This document shows positions 54,680-62,873 of a stretch of DNA of 64,000 nucleotides, in pieces (the stretch's first letter is position 1; every line of letters starts with the position of its first letter). A program made the position numbers and the translations under genes. Source of the DNA: Bacteroidota bacterium (GTDB lineage: Bacteria; Bacteroidota; Bacteroidia; Chitinophagales; Chitinophagaceae); contig JAFDXG010000126.1 in NCBI GenBank assembly GCA_018268105.1, positions 62,001 to 126,000 of the forward strand, read 5' to 3'. The notes under the pieces were generated by a model. It was not told where the DNA came from and did no database searches. It was given only the letters and a program-made list of their open reading frames with translations.

Positions 54680-55849
54680 ATGCCTCTGAAAGAAATATTT
54701 AATCGGGTTCCCGGCCGTAGTACCAGGGTAGCTTTTTTAATATTTGTTATTGCTACATTAAACAGTCTGCCCGTGTTTGCAGGAGGCCCCCCGGTGCCAT
54801 CAGCGCTGTCTAATTCACTGGCACTTACACTGGTAACTTTAATGATTATCCTGCTGGTTATTATTGCTATGCTTGGCAAACTACTGGTAGAGATTGCAGG
54901 CATCAAACTTAAAACAGAGATGGAGGAAAAGACAAAAAATAAACCTGCTACAACTGGGGTACTGCTTACTGTTCTTTTATTGTTGACCACAGGGGTTATG
55001 GCGCAGGATGATACTGCAACTGCGGCAACGGTTACCAGCATCGGGGGACTTTCGCCTGTTGCCTTTTACTCAATGTTAACCATCATTTTCATAGAGCTGC
55101 TGATTATCCTTGCATTAATAATCAATATTAAATTTTTGCTCAAAAAAGATGTTGATAAAGTGTATGCAGATACTGCAGTGAAAAAAGAATCATCATTAAA
55201 TAGCTGGTGGGCAAAGTTCAACAAGCTGAAGCCAATAGAACAGGAATCTTCGATGGAGCTGGAACATGAGTATGACGGTATACGTGAATTGGATAACAGA
55301 CTACCACCGTGGTGGCTTTATGGATTCTATGCAACTATCATATTTGGAGTGGTGTATTTATGGCGATATCATGTGGCATACAGCGCCCCTCTCAGCAAAG
55401 AAGAACTGGAGATATCTATTAAAACTGCCGATACACAGTTAAAGGCCTATCTCGCAAAAAAAGGTGAATCTATTGACGAAAACACAGTGGTGCTTCTGAC
55501 GGATGCAGCAGATATTGCTGAAGGCAAAAAGATATTTACAACTTCCTGTGCTGCCTGTCATAAAGAGGACGGCGGGGGATTAGTAGGTCCTAATCTTACG
55601 GACGACTACTGGATGCATGGGGGAGATGTAAAAAGCATTTTCAAAACCATTCGTTATGGTATCAATGCTATGCCCCAGTGGCAGTCAACATATTCCAACA
55701 AACAAATTGCACAGGTAACCAGTTATATCAAATCGCTGCATGGCACCAATCCGCCAGATGCAAAGCCGCCGCAGGGTGAAATTTATAAAGATGATTCGGC
55801 AGCTACTCCGGGAAATGGGGCAACCAGTGACAGCACTAAGCAACAGTAA
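54680..55849 (+). CDS. ccoP: CcoP-like cytochrome c subunit with a single haem motif
   Basis: 389 residues. Start chosen at 54680 (MPLKEIFNRVPGRS), just after ccoQ; an ATG at 54653 would overlap ccoQ by 23 bases. The N-terminal 170 residues contain several hydrophobic segments. HEYDGIRELDNRLPPWWLYG, the usual CcoP entry motif, comes near 195-215, followed by a transmembrane helix. One CXXCH is present, CAACHKEDGGGLVGPNLTDD, at about 290-294, followed by GINAMPQW (axial Met). Proteobacterial CcoP normally has two haem motifs; only one is seen here. The last 30 residues are Pro/Ser/Thr-rich. Its stop is two bases from the ccoG start. Confidence 0.92.
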   Translation: MPLKEIFNRVPGRSTRVAFLIFVIATLNSLPVFAGGPPVPSALSNSLALTLVTLMIILLVIIAMLGKLLVEIAGIKLKTEMEEKTKNKPATTGVLLTVLLLLTTGVMAQDDTATAATVTSIGGLSPVAFYSMLTIIFIELLIILALIINIKFLLKKDVDKVYADTAVKKESSLNSWWAKFNKLKPIEQESSMELEHEYDGIRELDNRLPPWWLYGFYATIIFGVVYLWRYHVAYSAPLSKEELEISIKTADTQLKAYLAKKGESIDENTVVLLTDAADIAEGKKIFTTSCAACHKEDGGGLVGPNLTDDYWMHGGDVKSIFKTIRYGINAMPQWQSTYSNKQIAQVTSYIKSLHGTNPPDAKPPQGEIYKDDSAATPGNGATSDSTKQQ

Positions 55850-55851
55850 AT

Positions 55852-57273
55852 ATGGAAATGCTAAATAAAAATGCAACGGCCGGTGATGATTCATTCCGCG
55901 ACAGGATAGCCACGGTAGATGCCAAGGGTAAACGGAAATGGGTGTATGCTCATAAGACCCGCGGCAAGCTGTTTAATATCCGCACATGGGTGAGTTGGTT
56001 CTTTTTTGCATTGTTTTTTGCATTGCCTTTCATCGAGTTTAAAGGCAGGCCATTGTTTTTGTTCAATATTCCTGATGCAAAATTTATTTTATTCGGGAAA
56101 GTTTTCTGGCCGCAGGACTTCTTCATATTCGGACTGTTCATGGTTACCGGTATCGTATTTATTATATTATTTACTGCGGCATTCGGTCGTTTGTTTTGTG
56201 GTTGGGTTTGTCCGCAAACCATATTTATGGAGATGCTTTTCCGCAAGATAGAATTTGCCATTGAAGGAGATGCCCCTGCTCAAAAGATGCTGGATAAGTC
56301 ACCATGGACCGGTAAAAAAATCAGGATAAAAGCGCTGAAGCATTTTGTATTCTTTGCTGTCGCCTTCATTATTTCCAATTTTTTTCTTTCTTATTTCATT
56401 GGAATGAAAACCCTGCTGGCCATCATTACAGAGCCGGCTTCACAGCATATTGGCGGACTTTTAGGTATCATACTATTTGCCGGAACTTTTTATGGAGTAT
56501 ATGCCTACTTCAGAGAACAGGCCTGTACTGTAGTATGTCCTTATGGACGGTTACAGGGAGTGTTGCTCGACAGAAACTCCATGATTGTTGCCTATGATTA
56601 TAAAAGAGGAGAACCACGTGGTAAATTCAAGAAACAAAAAACGGCTGATGTTGAAACCGGCGATTGTATTGATTGTTTTCAATGTGTAAAAGTTTGCCCT
56701 ACCGGTATAGATATACGTAATGGCACACAAATGGAATGCGTAGGCTGTACTTCGTGTATTGATGCCTGTGATAAAATGATGGATGCTACCGGAAGACCAA
56801 AAGGACTGATCAGGTATGCCTCGGAAAACGGTATTGCCGAAAGAAAAAAACTTCAGTATACCGGCAGAATGAAGTTTTATACAATACTGCTTATTGTGCT
56901 TACAGGGGTACTTACAATGTTGCTAATTTCGAGAAAAGATGTAGACGGCACAATCATACGCGCAGGTGGAATGTTGTACCAGGAGCGCGGGAAAGACAGT
57001 GTATCCAACCTGTATAATATTAAAATGATCAACAAAACCGTAACAGATATAGCTATATCGTTGAAGCTGGAAAACACCCCGGGAAGGATTATTGAAGCTG
57101 AGGGTCATGATATCATTGTAAAAAAAGAAGGACAGGGTACGGGGTCATTTTTTATAGTACTGCCGAAAAATATTATTAAAGATAGAAAGACGAAGCTTTC
57201 TGTGGGAGTGTATGAAGCGGATAAGAAAATTACTACACTCAACACAACTTTTATGGGGCCTGCCAATCGCTAA
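55852..57273 (+). CDS. ccoG: CcoG, iron-sulfur protein for cbb3 copper handling
   Basis: 473 residues. Several membrane helices lie in the N-terminal half, with RLFCGWVCPQTIFMEMLFRK near residue 120 and EQACTVVCPYGRLQGVLLDR near 225. Two ferredoxin-type 4Fe-4S motifs follow near 270-310: CIDCFQCVKVCPTGI and CVGCTSCIDAC. The C-terminal periplasmic domain is immunoglobulin-like (KKEGQGTGSFFIVLP). CcoG (RdxA/FixG) reduces Cu(II) for cbb3 assembly. It starts two bases after ccoP, so the genes are cotranscribed. Confidence 0.96.
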   Translation: MEMLNKNATAGDDSFRDRIATVDAKGKRKWVYAHKTRGKLFNIRTWVSWFFFALFFALPFIEFKGRPLFLFNIPDAKFILFGKVFWPQDFFIFGLFMVTGIVFIILFTAAFGRLFCGWVCPQTIFMEMLFRKIEFAIEGDAPAQKMLDKSPWTGKKIRIKALKHFVFFAVAFIISNFFLSYFIGMKTLLAIITEPASQHIGGLLGIILFAGTFYGVYAYFREQACTVVCPYGRLQGVLLDRNSMIVAYDYKRGEPRGKFKKQKTADVETGDCIDCFQCVKVCPTGIDIRNGTQMECVGCTSCIDACDKMMDATGRPKGLIRYASENGIAERKKLQYTGRMKFYTILLIVLTGVLTMLLISRKDVDGTIIRAGGMLYQERGKDSVSNLYNIKMINKTVTDIAISLKLENTPGRIIEAEGHDIIVKKEGQGTGSFFIVLPKNIIKDRKTKLSVGVYEADKKITTLNTTFMGPANR

Positions 57274-57314
57274 CCCGTTTTCGGTGAGACCATATCAATT
57301 CTATTTAAAAAATT

Positions 57315-57755
57315 ATGAAAATGAACTGGGGACATAAATTGCTGATTGCTATTCTCTGTTTTATAGGAATGATGGCTTACCTGGTATTTAAAAGTGTGAA
57401 TACCGATTTTCAACTGGTGGATAAGGATTATTATAAAAATGAATTAAAATACCAGGAAGTAATTGATGGTGCTAACCGTGTAAACCAGTTGAAGACTGCC
57501 GTTAAAATTGAAAAAAGCGGCGATAAGATTCTGGTGCAGTTGCCAGATGAAATGAGAGGAGAAAAGGTTTCAGGAGCCCTCTGGTTTTATTGCGCCTACA
57601 ATGAAAAACTCGACAGAAAATTGTCATTCTCGCCGGACAGCAATGGTATTCAGACTTTTGATGTTTCTTTATTTGAGCCGGGTAGTTATACGGTGAAGCT
57701 GGAGTGGGTTAGCAATAATACTGGTTATTATAAAGAACAAAAACTGAGTTTGTAA
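57315..57755 (+). CDS. ccoH: FixH/CcoH family protein
   Basis: 146 residues with one N-terminal transmembrane helix (LLIAILCFIGMMAYLVFKSV) and a periplasmic domain including VDKDYYKNELKYQEVIDGAN, typical of FixH/CcoH, and a later strand run ending LEWVSNNTGYYKEQK. CcoH is needed for stable assembly of cbb3 oxidase. Position between ccoG and the SafE-like gene fits. The next gene starts one base after its stop. Confidence 0.93.
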   Translation: MKMNWGHKLLIAILCFIGMMAYLVFKSVNTDFQLVDKDYYKNELKYQEVIDGANRVNQLKTAVKIEKSGDKILVQLPDEMRGEKVSGALWFYCAYNEKLDRKLSFSPDSNGIQTFDVSLFEPGSYTVKLEWVSNNTGYYKEQKLSL

Positions 57756-57756
57756 T

Positions 57757-58467
57757 ATGTGGGGAACACTTACCGGAGGACTGATTATTGGTTTATTCAG
57801 TAGCCTGCATTGCGTAGGGATGTGTGGCCCGCTTGCATTATCAATGCCCGTCTATCATCTTCCTGCCACACAAAGGTTTTTTGCAATACTAACATACAAT
57901 TCCGGTAGAATACTAACATATACAATATTGGGACTGATTTTCGGTTATGCAGGCCGCCATCTGTTTATCGCAGGATTACAGCAGGTATTTTCCATCGGGA
58001 TTGGAGTTTTTATGCTACTTATGACGGTACTGTATTATGTATATCATCGAAATATTCAACCCACTTTTTTAAACAGGCTCTATTCAAAAGTTCAACACCT
58101 GATCAGCTCTGTTTTGAAATCTTCCGCATCCACTCCCTCTTTTTTAATGCTTGGAATGGCAAATGGGTTATTACCCTGTGGGATGGTGTATGTGGCAATT
58201 GCTGGCGCCCTCACTACAGGTTCTGTTTTGAATAGTATGTTGTTTATGGCAATGTTTGGTGCTGCTACTTTGCCTGCAATGGTGGCTTTGGGACTGGTAG
58301 GAGCCAGGCTTACATTGTCTGTGCGGCATGCGCTGCGCCGGATTATCCCTTATGGCATTGCATTAATGGCCCTCATTCTTATTTTGCGTGGACTCAATCT
58401 TGGAATCCCTTTTATAAGCCCGGTACTTCAGCACAGTCCCGGCACTGCGGAATCATGCCATCCCTGA
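57757..58467 (+). CDS. SafE/TauE-like membrane protein of the cbb3 cluster
   Basis: 236 residues with about six transmembrane helices. The N-terminal GLFSSLHCVGMCGPLALSMP is the conserved HCxGMCGP signature of the UreH/SafE-like branch of TauE-related proteins, found in cbb3 clusters and likely tied to metal handling. A second MANGLLPCGMVYVAIAGALT motif lies near residue 128. It follows ccoH by one base and ends at a palindrome shared with the convergent kinase gene's stop. Substrate is unknown; a copper role is inferred from the motif and setting. Confidence 0.88.
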   Translation: MWGTLTGGLIIGLFSSLHCVGMCGPLALSMPVYHLPATQRFFAILTYNSGRILTYTILGLIFGYAGRHLFIAGLQQVFSIGIGVFMLLMTVLYYVYHRNIQPTFLNRLYSKVQHLISSVLKSSASTPSFLMLGMANGLLPCGMVYVAIAGALTTGSVLNSMLFMAMFGAATLPAMVALGLVGARLTLSVRHALRRIIPYGIALMALILILRGLNLGIPFISPVLQHSPGTAESCHP

Positions 58468-60030
58468 TCAAATACTGTATTCTGCCAAAGGTAGTGTAAT
58501 GGTAAACGTTGATCCTTTCTCCAATTCGCTTTTTACTTCTATTTTCCCGTTCAGCAGGTTGAGATATCGTTTTAGGATTGGCAAACCAAGTCCTGTGCCT
58601 TGTATATTGGCTGCATTTTTTGCCCTGTAAAAATTTTCAAACAGATGAGAGATATCTTCGGTGGGTATCCCTATACCATTGTCTTTAACTGATATAATAA
58701 GTTTTTGTGCAGCATTTGATATATCAACATTTATATATGAGTTTTCCCCCGAAAATTTAATTGCATTTGAGAGCAGATTGATAAGGGTGTTTTTCAACAA
58801 CCTTTTGTCGGTAGTGAACATCGCATCGCCTGCTGAAATTATCCTTATCTTCTGTCCCAGCTTTGCCTGTGCTTTCACCTCTTCAGATACTTCTTCTATA
58901 CATTCAAGTACGTTGAAAGTTGAAATACTGATGGCAACTTTATTTTCCTCCAGTTTGCCAAGTGAAAGAAAATCTTCCAGCAACTCGTTCATGTGTTTTA
59001 CGGCATCCTTTATTTTGCTAATGTGTTTTTCTCTCTTTTCCTGGTCTGAAGTATTCGTGTATTTTGAAGCAAGGGTTGCCGAAGAGAGAATAGTGGTTAA
59101 CGGGGTTCTGAATTCATGGGAGGCCATAGATACGAATCGGCTTTTTAGTTCATTCAAATGCCGTTCCTTGGCAAGGGATTCATTTATTTCCTTCTGAGAT
59201 TCTTCAAGTTTTTCAAGGGCTTCTTTCAATATAATTGTACGCTCTTCCACCTTTGCTTCGAGCCGGGTGTTCAGCAATTGAACTTCGGCAGTTATCTTTT
59301 CCAGTTCAAGTTGTTTTTGATGCATATTGCGTTCCGTCTCCTTTCTTTGGGTGATGTCTACCACAAATGCAATGACAAATAATTCTTTGTTTTGAGTGTA
59401 ATGGCTAAGGCTTACTTCTACCGGGAATTCGCTTCCGTTTTTGCGAATGGCAAAAAGTTCCCTGCCCAAACCCATTGGCCGGTTTGCCGGTACTTTATAA
59501 TACCCTTTTCTCAGGCTTCCGTGATGGGCATGAAATTTTGTGGGGATCAACTGCTCTACTGATTTACCGATCAGTTCATCTTTTTCATAACCAAATACAT
59601 GCTCTGCCGAGGGATTTGCAAGCATAATCCTGCCGTTTGTATCGGTAAGTATTATACCTTCAGTAGCATTTTCAAAGAGCGAGGTCATGTGTGTACGGTC
59701 AAACTGGACATGTGCGAGTAATGACTTGATATACCATGCGAGCAAAGTGGAAGCAAAAATCAATAAGATAATAAAAAGGTTTTCCGTTAGTCCTGTAATC
59801 GCACCGGTTTGATACTGATGAATAAGGGGATATACTGCCGCAATAGTAATGCTTAATGCACCTGCGATAATGGTGGAGAACCGTAACCGTATAAAAATTG
59901 TAAGAAAAATAGCAACGAGCATACCGCTGCTTACAATGGTTTTGCCCGGGAAAAAATACCCCAACACCAATGTTGCCGCAAATATTAGCGTAGCATAGAC
60001 TGTTGCCTGCCTGCTGTTAAATTCAATCAT
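58468..60030 (-). CDS. PAS-domain sensor histidine kinase with membrane segments
   Basis: 520 residues. About four hydrophobic helices occupy the first 110 residues. A PAS domain follows, about 118-235 (ENATEGIILTDTNGRIMLAN, FGYEKDELIGKSVEQLIP), then a coiled coil to about 290. The HisKA motif is MASHEFRTPLTTILSSAT with His near 304. An HATPase domain ends the protein, with NTLINLLSNAIKFS, KDNGIGIPTEDISHLF and GTGLGLPILKRYL. No cognate receiver gene is adjacent; the receiver-CRP regulator at the other end of the cbb3 cluster is the likely partner. Its stop abuts the SafE-like gene's stop. Confidence 0.93.
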   Translation of the reverse strand: MIEFNSRQATVYATLIFAATLVLGYFFPGKTIVSSGMLVAIFLTIFIRLRFSTIIAGALSITIAAVYPLIHQYQTGAITGLTENLFIILLIFASTLLAWYIKSLLAHVQFDRTHMTSLFENATEGIILTDTNGRIMLANPSAEHVFGYEKDELIGKSVEQLIPTKFHAHHGSLRKGYYKVPANRPMGLGRELFAIRKNGSEFPVEVSLSHYTQNKELFVIAFVVDITQRKETERNMHQKQLELEKITAEVQLLNTRLEAKVEERTIILKEALEKLEESQKEINESLAKERHLNELKSRFVSMASHEFRTPLTTILSSATLASKYTNTSDQEKREKHISKIKDAVKHMNELLEDFLSLGKLEENKVAISISTFNVLECIEEVSEEVKAQAKLGQKIRIISAGDAMFTTDKRLLKNTLINLLSNAIKFSGENSYINVDISNAAQKLIISVKDNGIGIPTEDISHLFENFYRAKNAANIQGTGLGLPILKRYLNLLNGKIEVKSELEKGSTFTITLPLAEYSI

Positions 60031-60079
60031 CTGGGGAAATTACAATTGATTGATGAAATACATTGCCGGTTGCAAAAAA

Positions 60080-60832
60080 TTATTCTTTGGCAACCAGTTC
60101 GCGTTCCATGGCAAGCGCCCTGGGGAAAAGTATATCATATTCAAGGTGCCGGTTATGCTGAAGGTTGATATCCACTTCCCGGAGCCGTGCAAAAACAACT
60201 TTGTGTGTCACACAACTATTGTCCGGGGGGGTATAACTATTTGTTTTAATTCGAAATTGAGTCAATAGTTCATTTACTTGTTTAGTCTCAGTTTGCATCA
60301 TTTCTTCAAGAGGCTTTTTCAGGGTGCGGGCAAAAACACTGGCATAAAGTTCTTTACCGGCATGAGCATGCGAAATTTGTTTTATATACGGAAACAACAC
60401 TTCCTGTTTACGGCGGATACCCTTCAAAATAGTTTCAGATAAATTATTGATATGCTTTGTAAGATCAGCCAAACCAGGATATTTTTCTTTATGTTTATTA
60501 ATAAAACTCTCTACAAGTGCAGTAATACCTGGCATTGCAGTAACAAAGTATCGATGATGAATATGTATGATAAAATCAATTAAAAAATCCACCTCCCATT
60601 CTAAATAGTTGATCAGATGAGATAAATGCATTTCATACTGGGCAAGGTGCAATTCTTCAATAATTTTATCGGTATCAAGCCCACGGTTTTCACATATCAT
60701 TTTTAATGGCCATTTCCCGCCACAACAATAATCTATCCCATATTTGCTAAATACATCAGCAGTCTGGTAGGTACGCTTTACAATCTCTGAGATACTATCA
60801 CCCGGTTTAATATCCTGAGTAGCTAATTCCAT
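60080..60832 (-). CDS. ric: Iron-sulfur cluster repair di-iron protein (Ric/YtfE/ScdA family)
   Basis: 250 residues. An N-terminal ScdA_N domain has DVFSKYGIDYCCGGKWPL with the paired cysteines near residue 36. A hemerythrin-like helical bundle follows with di-iron ligands in DFIIHIHHRYFVTAM, INKHKEKYPGLA, KQISHAHAGKEL and LREVDINLQHNRHLEYDIL. Family members repair Fe-S clusters or release iron after nitrosative or oxidative damage and are often FNR/NsrR-regulated. It is divergent from the PPOX-type gene and preceded by an FNR-like palindrome. Confidence 0.93.
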   Translation of the reverse strand: MELATQDIKPGDSISEIVKRTYQTADVFSKYGIDYCCGGKWPLKMICENRGLDTDKIIEELHLAQYEMHLSHLINYLEWEVDFLIDFIIHIHHRYFVTAMPGITALVESFINKHKEKYPGLADLTKHINNLSETILKGIRRKQEVLFPYIKQISHAHAGKELYASVFARTLKKPLEEMMQTETKQVNELLTQFRIKTNSYTPPDNSCVTHKVVFARLREVDINLQHNRHLEYDILFPRALAMERELVAKE

Positions 60833-60979
60833 TATATGCTATTGTTAAATAAATAAGAGTCACCATCCTTACTTTTCAATATATATTTATTCTTTTATCT
60901 GCTTTTTTTTGATAGTGATTAGCCCCTCAAATTAGAAAGTAACAGTATTGTAAAATTTGAGCATAATTACCAGGGAATA

Positions 60980-60991
60980 TGATTCTGGTCA
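60980..60991. promoter_or_regulatory. FNR/CRP-like palindrome positioned for ric
   Basis: TGAT-TCTG-GTCA matches the TGAT-N4-ATCA core in 7 of 8 positions. Its centre is 57.5 bases before the final G of TAATTTG, which reads on the minus strand at 60934-60928 towards ric. The spacing equals that seen upstream of ccoI. Confidence 0.45.
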
Positions 60992-61053
60992 TGTTATTAA
61001 AATCCAGAGTTTCTAATGAATTAATGTCCTAAATAATAAATTGGTTTCTATTA

Positions 61054-61065
61054 TGATAATTATCA
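61054..61065. promoter_or_regulatory. FNR/CRP-like palindrome positioned for the PPOX gene
   Basis: TGATAATTATCA is a perfect 12-base palindrome matching TGAT-N4-ATCA. Its centre is 59.5 bases before the final G of a perfect TAnnTTTG box at 61112-61119, which reads towards the PPOX-type gene at 61149. Confidence 0.55.
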
Positions 61066-61111
61066 GAATTGATGTTAAGCTTTATCAGTCGTTTATCTCC
61101 TTCCGAAAAGA

Positions 61112-61119
61112 TATATTTG
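61112..61119 (+). promoter_or_regulatory. -7 box upstream of the PPOX gene
   Basis: TATATTTG fully matches the Bacteroidota -7 consensus TAnnTTTG, 29 bases before the start codon. No matching -33 TTTG is at the right distance, which fits an activator-dependent promoter using the upstream palindrome. Confidence 0.5.
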
Positions 61120-61148
61120 TAAAACATTAAAACAACTTCATTTTTTTT

Positions 61149-61622
61149 ATGTTAAGTAAACTTACAGATGCAGAAATAGAAGAATTGCTTGGTGGTCAGG
61201 TAATCGGACGGCTTGGCTGTCATGCTGAGGGTAAAACTTATGTGATTCCAATTAGTTATGCATACGATGGGAAATACATTTACTGCCATACTGAAGAGGG
61301 TATGAAAATTGATTTTATGCGCAAAAACCCTGATATCTGTCTCCAGGTAGACAATATAGATAATATGGCGCACTGGCAAAGTGTAATATTGTGGGGTAAG
61401 TTTGAGGAGTTAATAGATGAATCTACCAGGATTCACGCATTGGAAACGCTTATTAACCGGAGATTATCCGCTTTAAGCAGCAATGTAGCTCACCTGTTTC
61501 CGCTGTGGCCCTTTACTTCAGAAAACTTAAACAATGTAGGTGGGGTTGTATTCCGTATGCTTCCTGTAGAAAAAACCGGAAGATTCGAATCCGACCAACA
61601 ATCCACCCAATTTAATGTTTAA
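61149..61622 (+). CDS. Pyridoxamine-5'-phosphate-oxidase-fold flavin-binding protein
   Basis: 157 residues of the PPOX/FMN-binding split-barrel type: EIEELLGGQVIGRLGCHAEG, TYVIPISYAYDGKYIYCHTE, GMKIDFMRKNPDICLQVDNI and HWQSVILWGKFEEL. The strand-loop pattern suits FMN or haem binding rather than true PNP oxidase. Such proteins often belong to nitrosative or low-oxygen stress regulons. It has the best FNR-like site of the window upstream and precedes the DUF2892 gene by 40 bases. The exact ligand is unknown. Confidence 0.88.
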   Translation: MLSKLTDAEIEELLGGQVIGRLGCHAEGKTYVIPISYAYDGKYIYCHTEEGMKIDFMRKNPDICLQVDNIDNMAHWQSVILWGKFEELIDESTRIHALETLINRRLSALSSNVAHLFPLWPFTSENLNNVGGVVFRMLPVEKTGRFESDQQSTQFNV

Positions 61623-61662
61623 AAAATTAATACCTGTTTCACATAATATAAATCAGTCTGAC

Positions 61663-61863
61663 ATGAAAAAGAATGTTGGTAACACGGATAAAGGGGTAAG
61701 AATAGTTATAGGGATAGTAATTGCACTTGCCGGGCTATATTTCAAATCGTGGTGGGGATTGCTCGCCCTGATACCTTTTATCACTGCCTTTGCCGGCACG
61801 TGCCTGTTGTATTCCATATTCGGGATTAGTACCTGTAATACAAAACCTGCGGGGAAACAATAA
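61663..61863 (+). CDS. DUF2892 small membrane protein
   Basis: 66 residues from the ATG at 61663 (MKKNVGNTDKGVRIVIGIVI); the frame is open from 61615, overlapping the PPOX gene, but the added leader is unsupported. Two hydrophobic segments, about 12-27 and 30-50 (WWGLLALIPFITAFAGTCLL), and a C-terminal FGISTCNTKP match DUF2892, the membrane module seen in YgaP-type proteins. The role is unknown. Probably cotranscribed with the PPOX gene and so under the same predicted FNR-like control. Confidence 0.87.
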   Translation: MKKNVGNTDKGVRIVIGIVIALAGLYFKSWWGLLALIPFITAFAGTCLLYSIFGISTCNTKPAGKQ

Positions 61864-61902
61864 CTTATTCAGGCATCTGTTTCTGTAATAAGCAAATGCT
61901 GT

Positions 61903-62121
61903 TCAACTATTATCCCTGCCGGCAACATATTCCAGTATATCACCGGGCTGGCATTGTAGTATTTCACAGATCAATTCCAGTGTGGAAAAGCGGATCGCCT
62001 TTGCCTTTCCGGTTTTTAAAATAGAAAGGTTGGAAAGTGTGATATCCATTTTTTCCGACAATTCTGTCAACTGCATTTTTCGCTTTGCCAGCATCACATC
62101 TAGGTTTACAATTATCGGCAT
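61903..62121 (-). CDS. Small XRE-family HTH regulator (Cro-like)
   Basis: 72 residues from the ATG at 62121 (MPIIVNLDVMLAKRKMQLTE); a longer frame to 62208 overlaps the DUF2975 gene and is rejected. The HTH reads LTELSEKMDITLSNLSILKT, followed by KAKAIRFSTLELICEILQCQ and PGDILEY. This is the short YozG-type XRE regulator that pairs with DUF2975 membrane proteins. It starts two bases after the DUF2975 stop, so the two are a unit, and probably the membrane protein modulates it. Confidence 0.93.
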   Translation of the reverse strand: MPIIVNLDVMLAKRKMQLTELSEKMDITLSNLSILKTGKAKAIRFSTLELICEILQCQPGDILEYVAGRDNS

Positions 62122-62123
62122 GG

Positions 62124-62750
62124 TCAGATGGTTAATTGATTTTCTGAATATATTTCCACCCCCCTGTAGTATACTATAGAGAGCGCAAGAATGATCAGCC
62201 CCAACCAAATGCCGTTGCCGACAGAAGTGATCAACCGAATCTTTTCTCCCGGGAAATACTGGTTGGCGAAATAATTGAACACAAGATATTCAAATCCCCT
62301 TATTATATCGGTTGCGATCAAAACAATAGCAATATTGCGGATAAGCCTGGCAGCAGCGATGGTATAAGGTGCCTCCAGGGTAATGCTCCTGAAAATGCGA
62401 CGAAGCAACCAGATGATCAAAAAGCCTGATGCTATATTAACCAGTGCTGTGAAGGCGTGGAAGTAACCCAGCCCGGAATGATAAGGAACATGCAGCAGGT
62501 ATTTGTGCGGTATAGGTTGCAATGCAGCCAGTTGATCCGGCGCATATTGATAGGAAGGAATACTGTCCTTTGCAAGATCCATAACCTCAAAACTGAGCGC
62601 TGTGTGTTTTGTGAGATCAGACAGGTTCTCCCCACCCTGAAAATATTGGAGTACACTCGCACATACTACAATACCTGCCAGTAAAATAAATAGGTAAAAT
62701 AAAACTTCTACGAGTTTTTGAGTAATCAGGAAAGTTTTTTGTCCGTTCAT
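62124..62750 (-). CDS. DUF2975 membrane protein
   Basis: 208 residues with four hydrophobic helices, near 10-35, 98-120, 135-158 and 178-195. The sequence FTALVNIASGFLIIWLLRRI, and the C-terminal NGIWLGLIILALSIVYYRGV, fit the DUF2975 family. Members are nearly always upstream of a small Cro-like regulator, as here. Function unproven; a sensory or inhibitory membrane partner is inferred from the constant pairing. Confidence 0.9.
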   Translation of the reverse strand: MNGQKTFLITQKLVEVLFYLFILLAGIVVCASVLQYFQGGENLSDLTKHTALSFEVMDLAKDSIPSYQYAPDQLAALQPIPHKYLLHVPYHSGLGYFHAFTALVNIASGFLIIWLLRRIFRSITLEAPYTIAAARLIRNIAIVLIATDIIRGFEYLVFNYFANQYFPGEKIRLITSVGNGIWLGLIILALSIVYYRGVEIYSENQLTI

Positions 62751-62873
62751 ATAACCCTGTTTTGTTGATACAAAGCTATATCAGACTATTTGAAAAACAA
62801 AATATATTTATTGAAAAACAATAAATATATTTTGTTAAACAGGTATGACGAACAAGGCGGTAAATCTAATTCA

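Larger units (their letters stand above)
60833..61148. other. Divergent 316-base intergenic region between ric and the PPOX gene
   Basis: No credible coding frame. It holds two FNR/CRP-like palindromes (60980-60991 and 61054-61065), -7-like boxes facing each gene, and otherwise AT-rich DNA. Confidence 0.6.

Noticed and set aside
61582..61592. GATTCGAATCC, resembling a tRNA T-arm
   Set aside because: It is inside the PPOX coding frame (GRFESD) and there is no cloverleaf around it.
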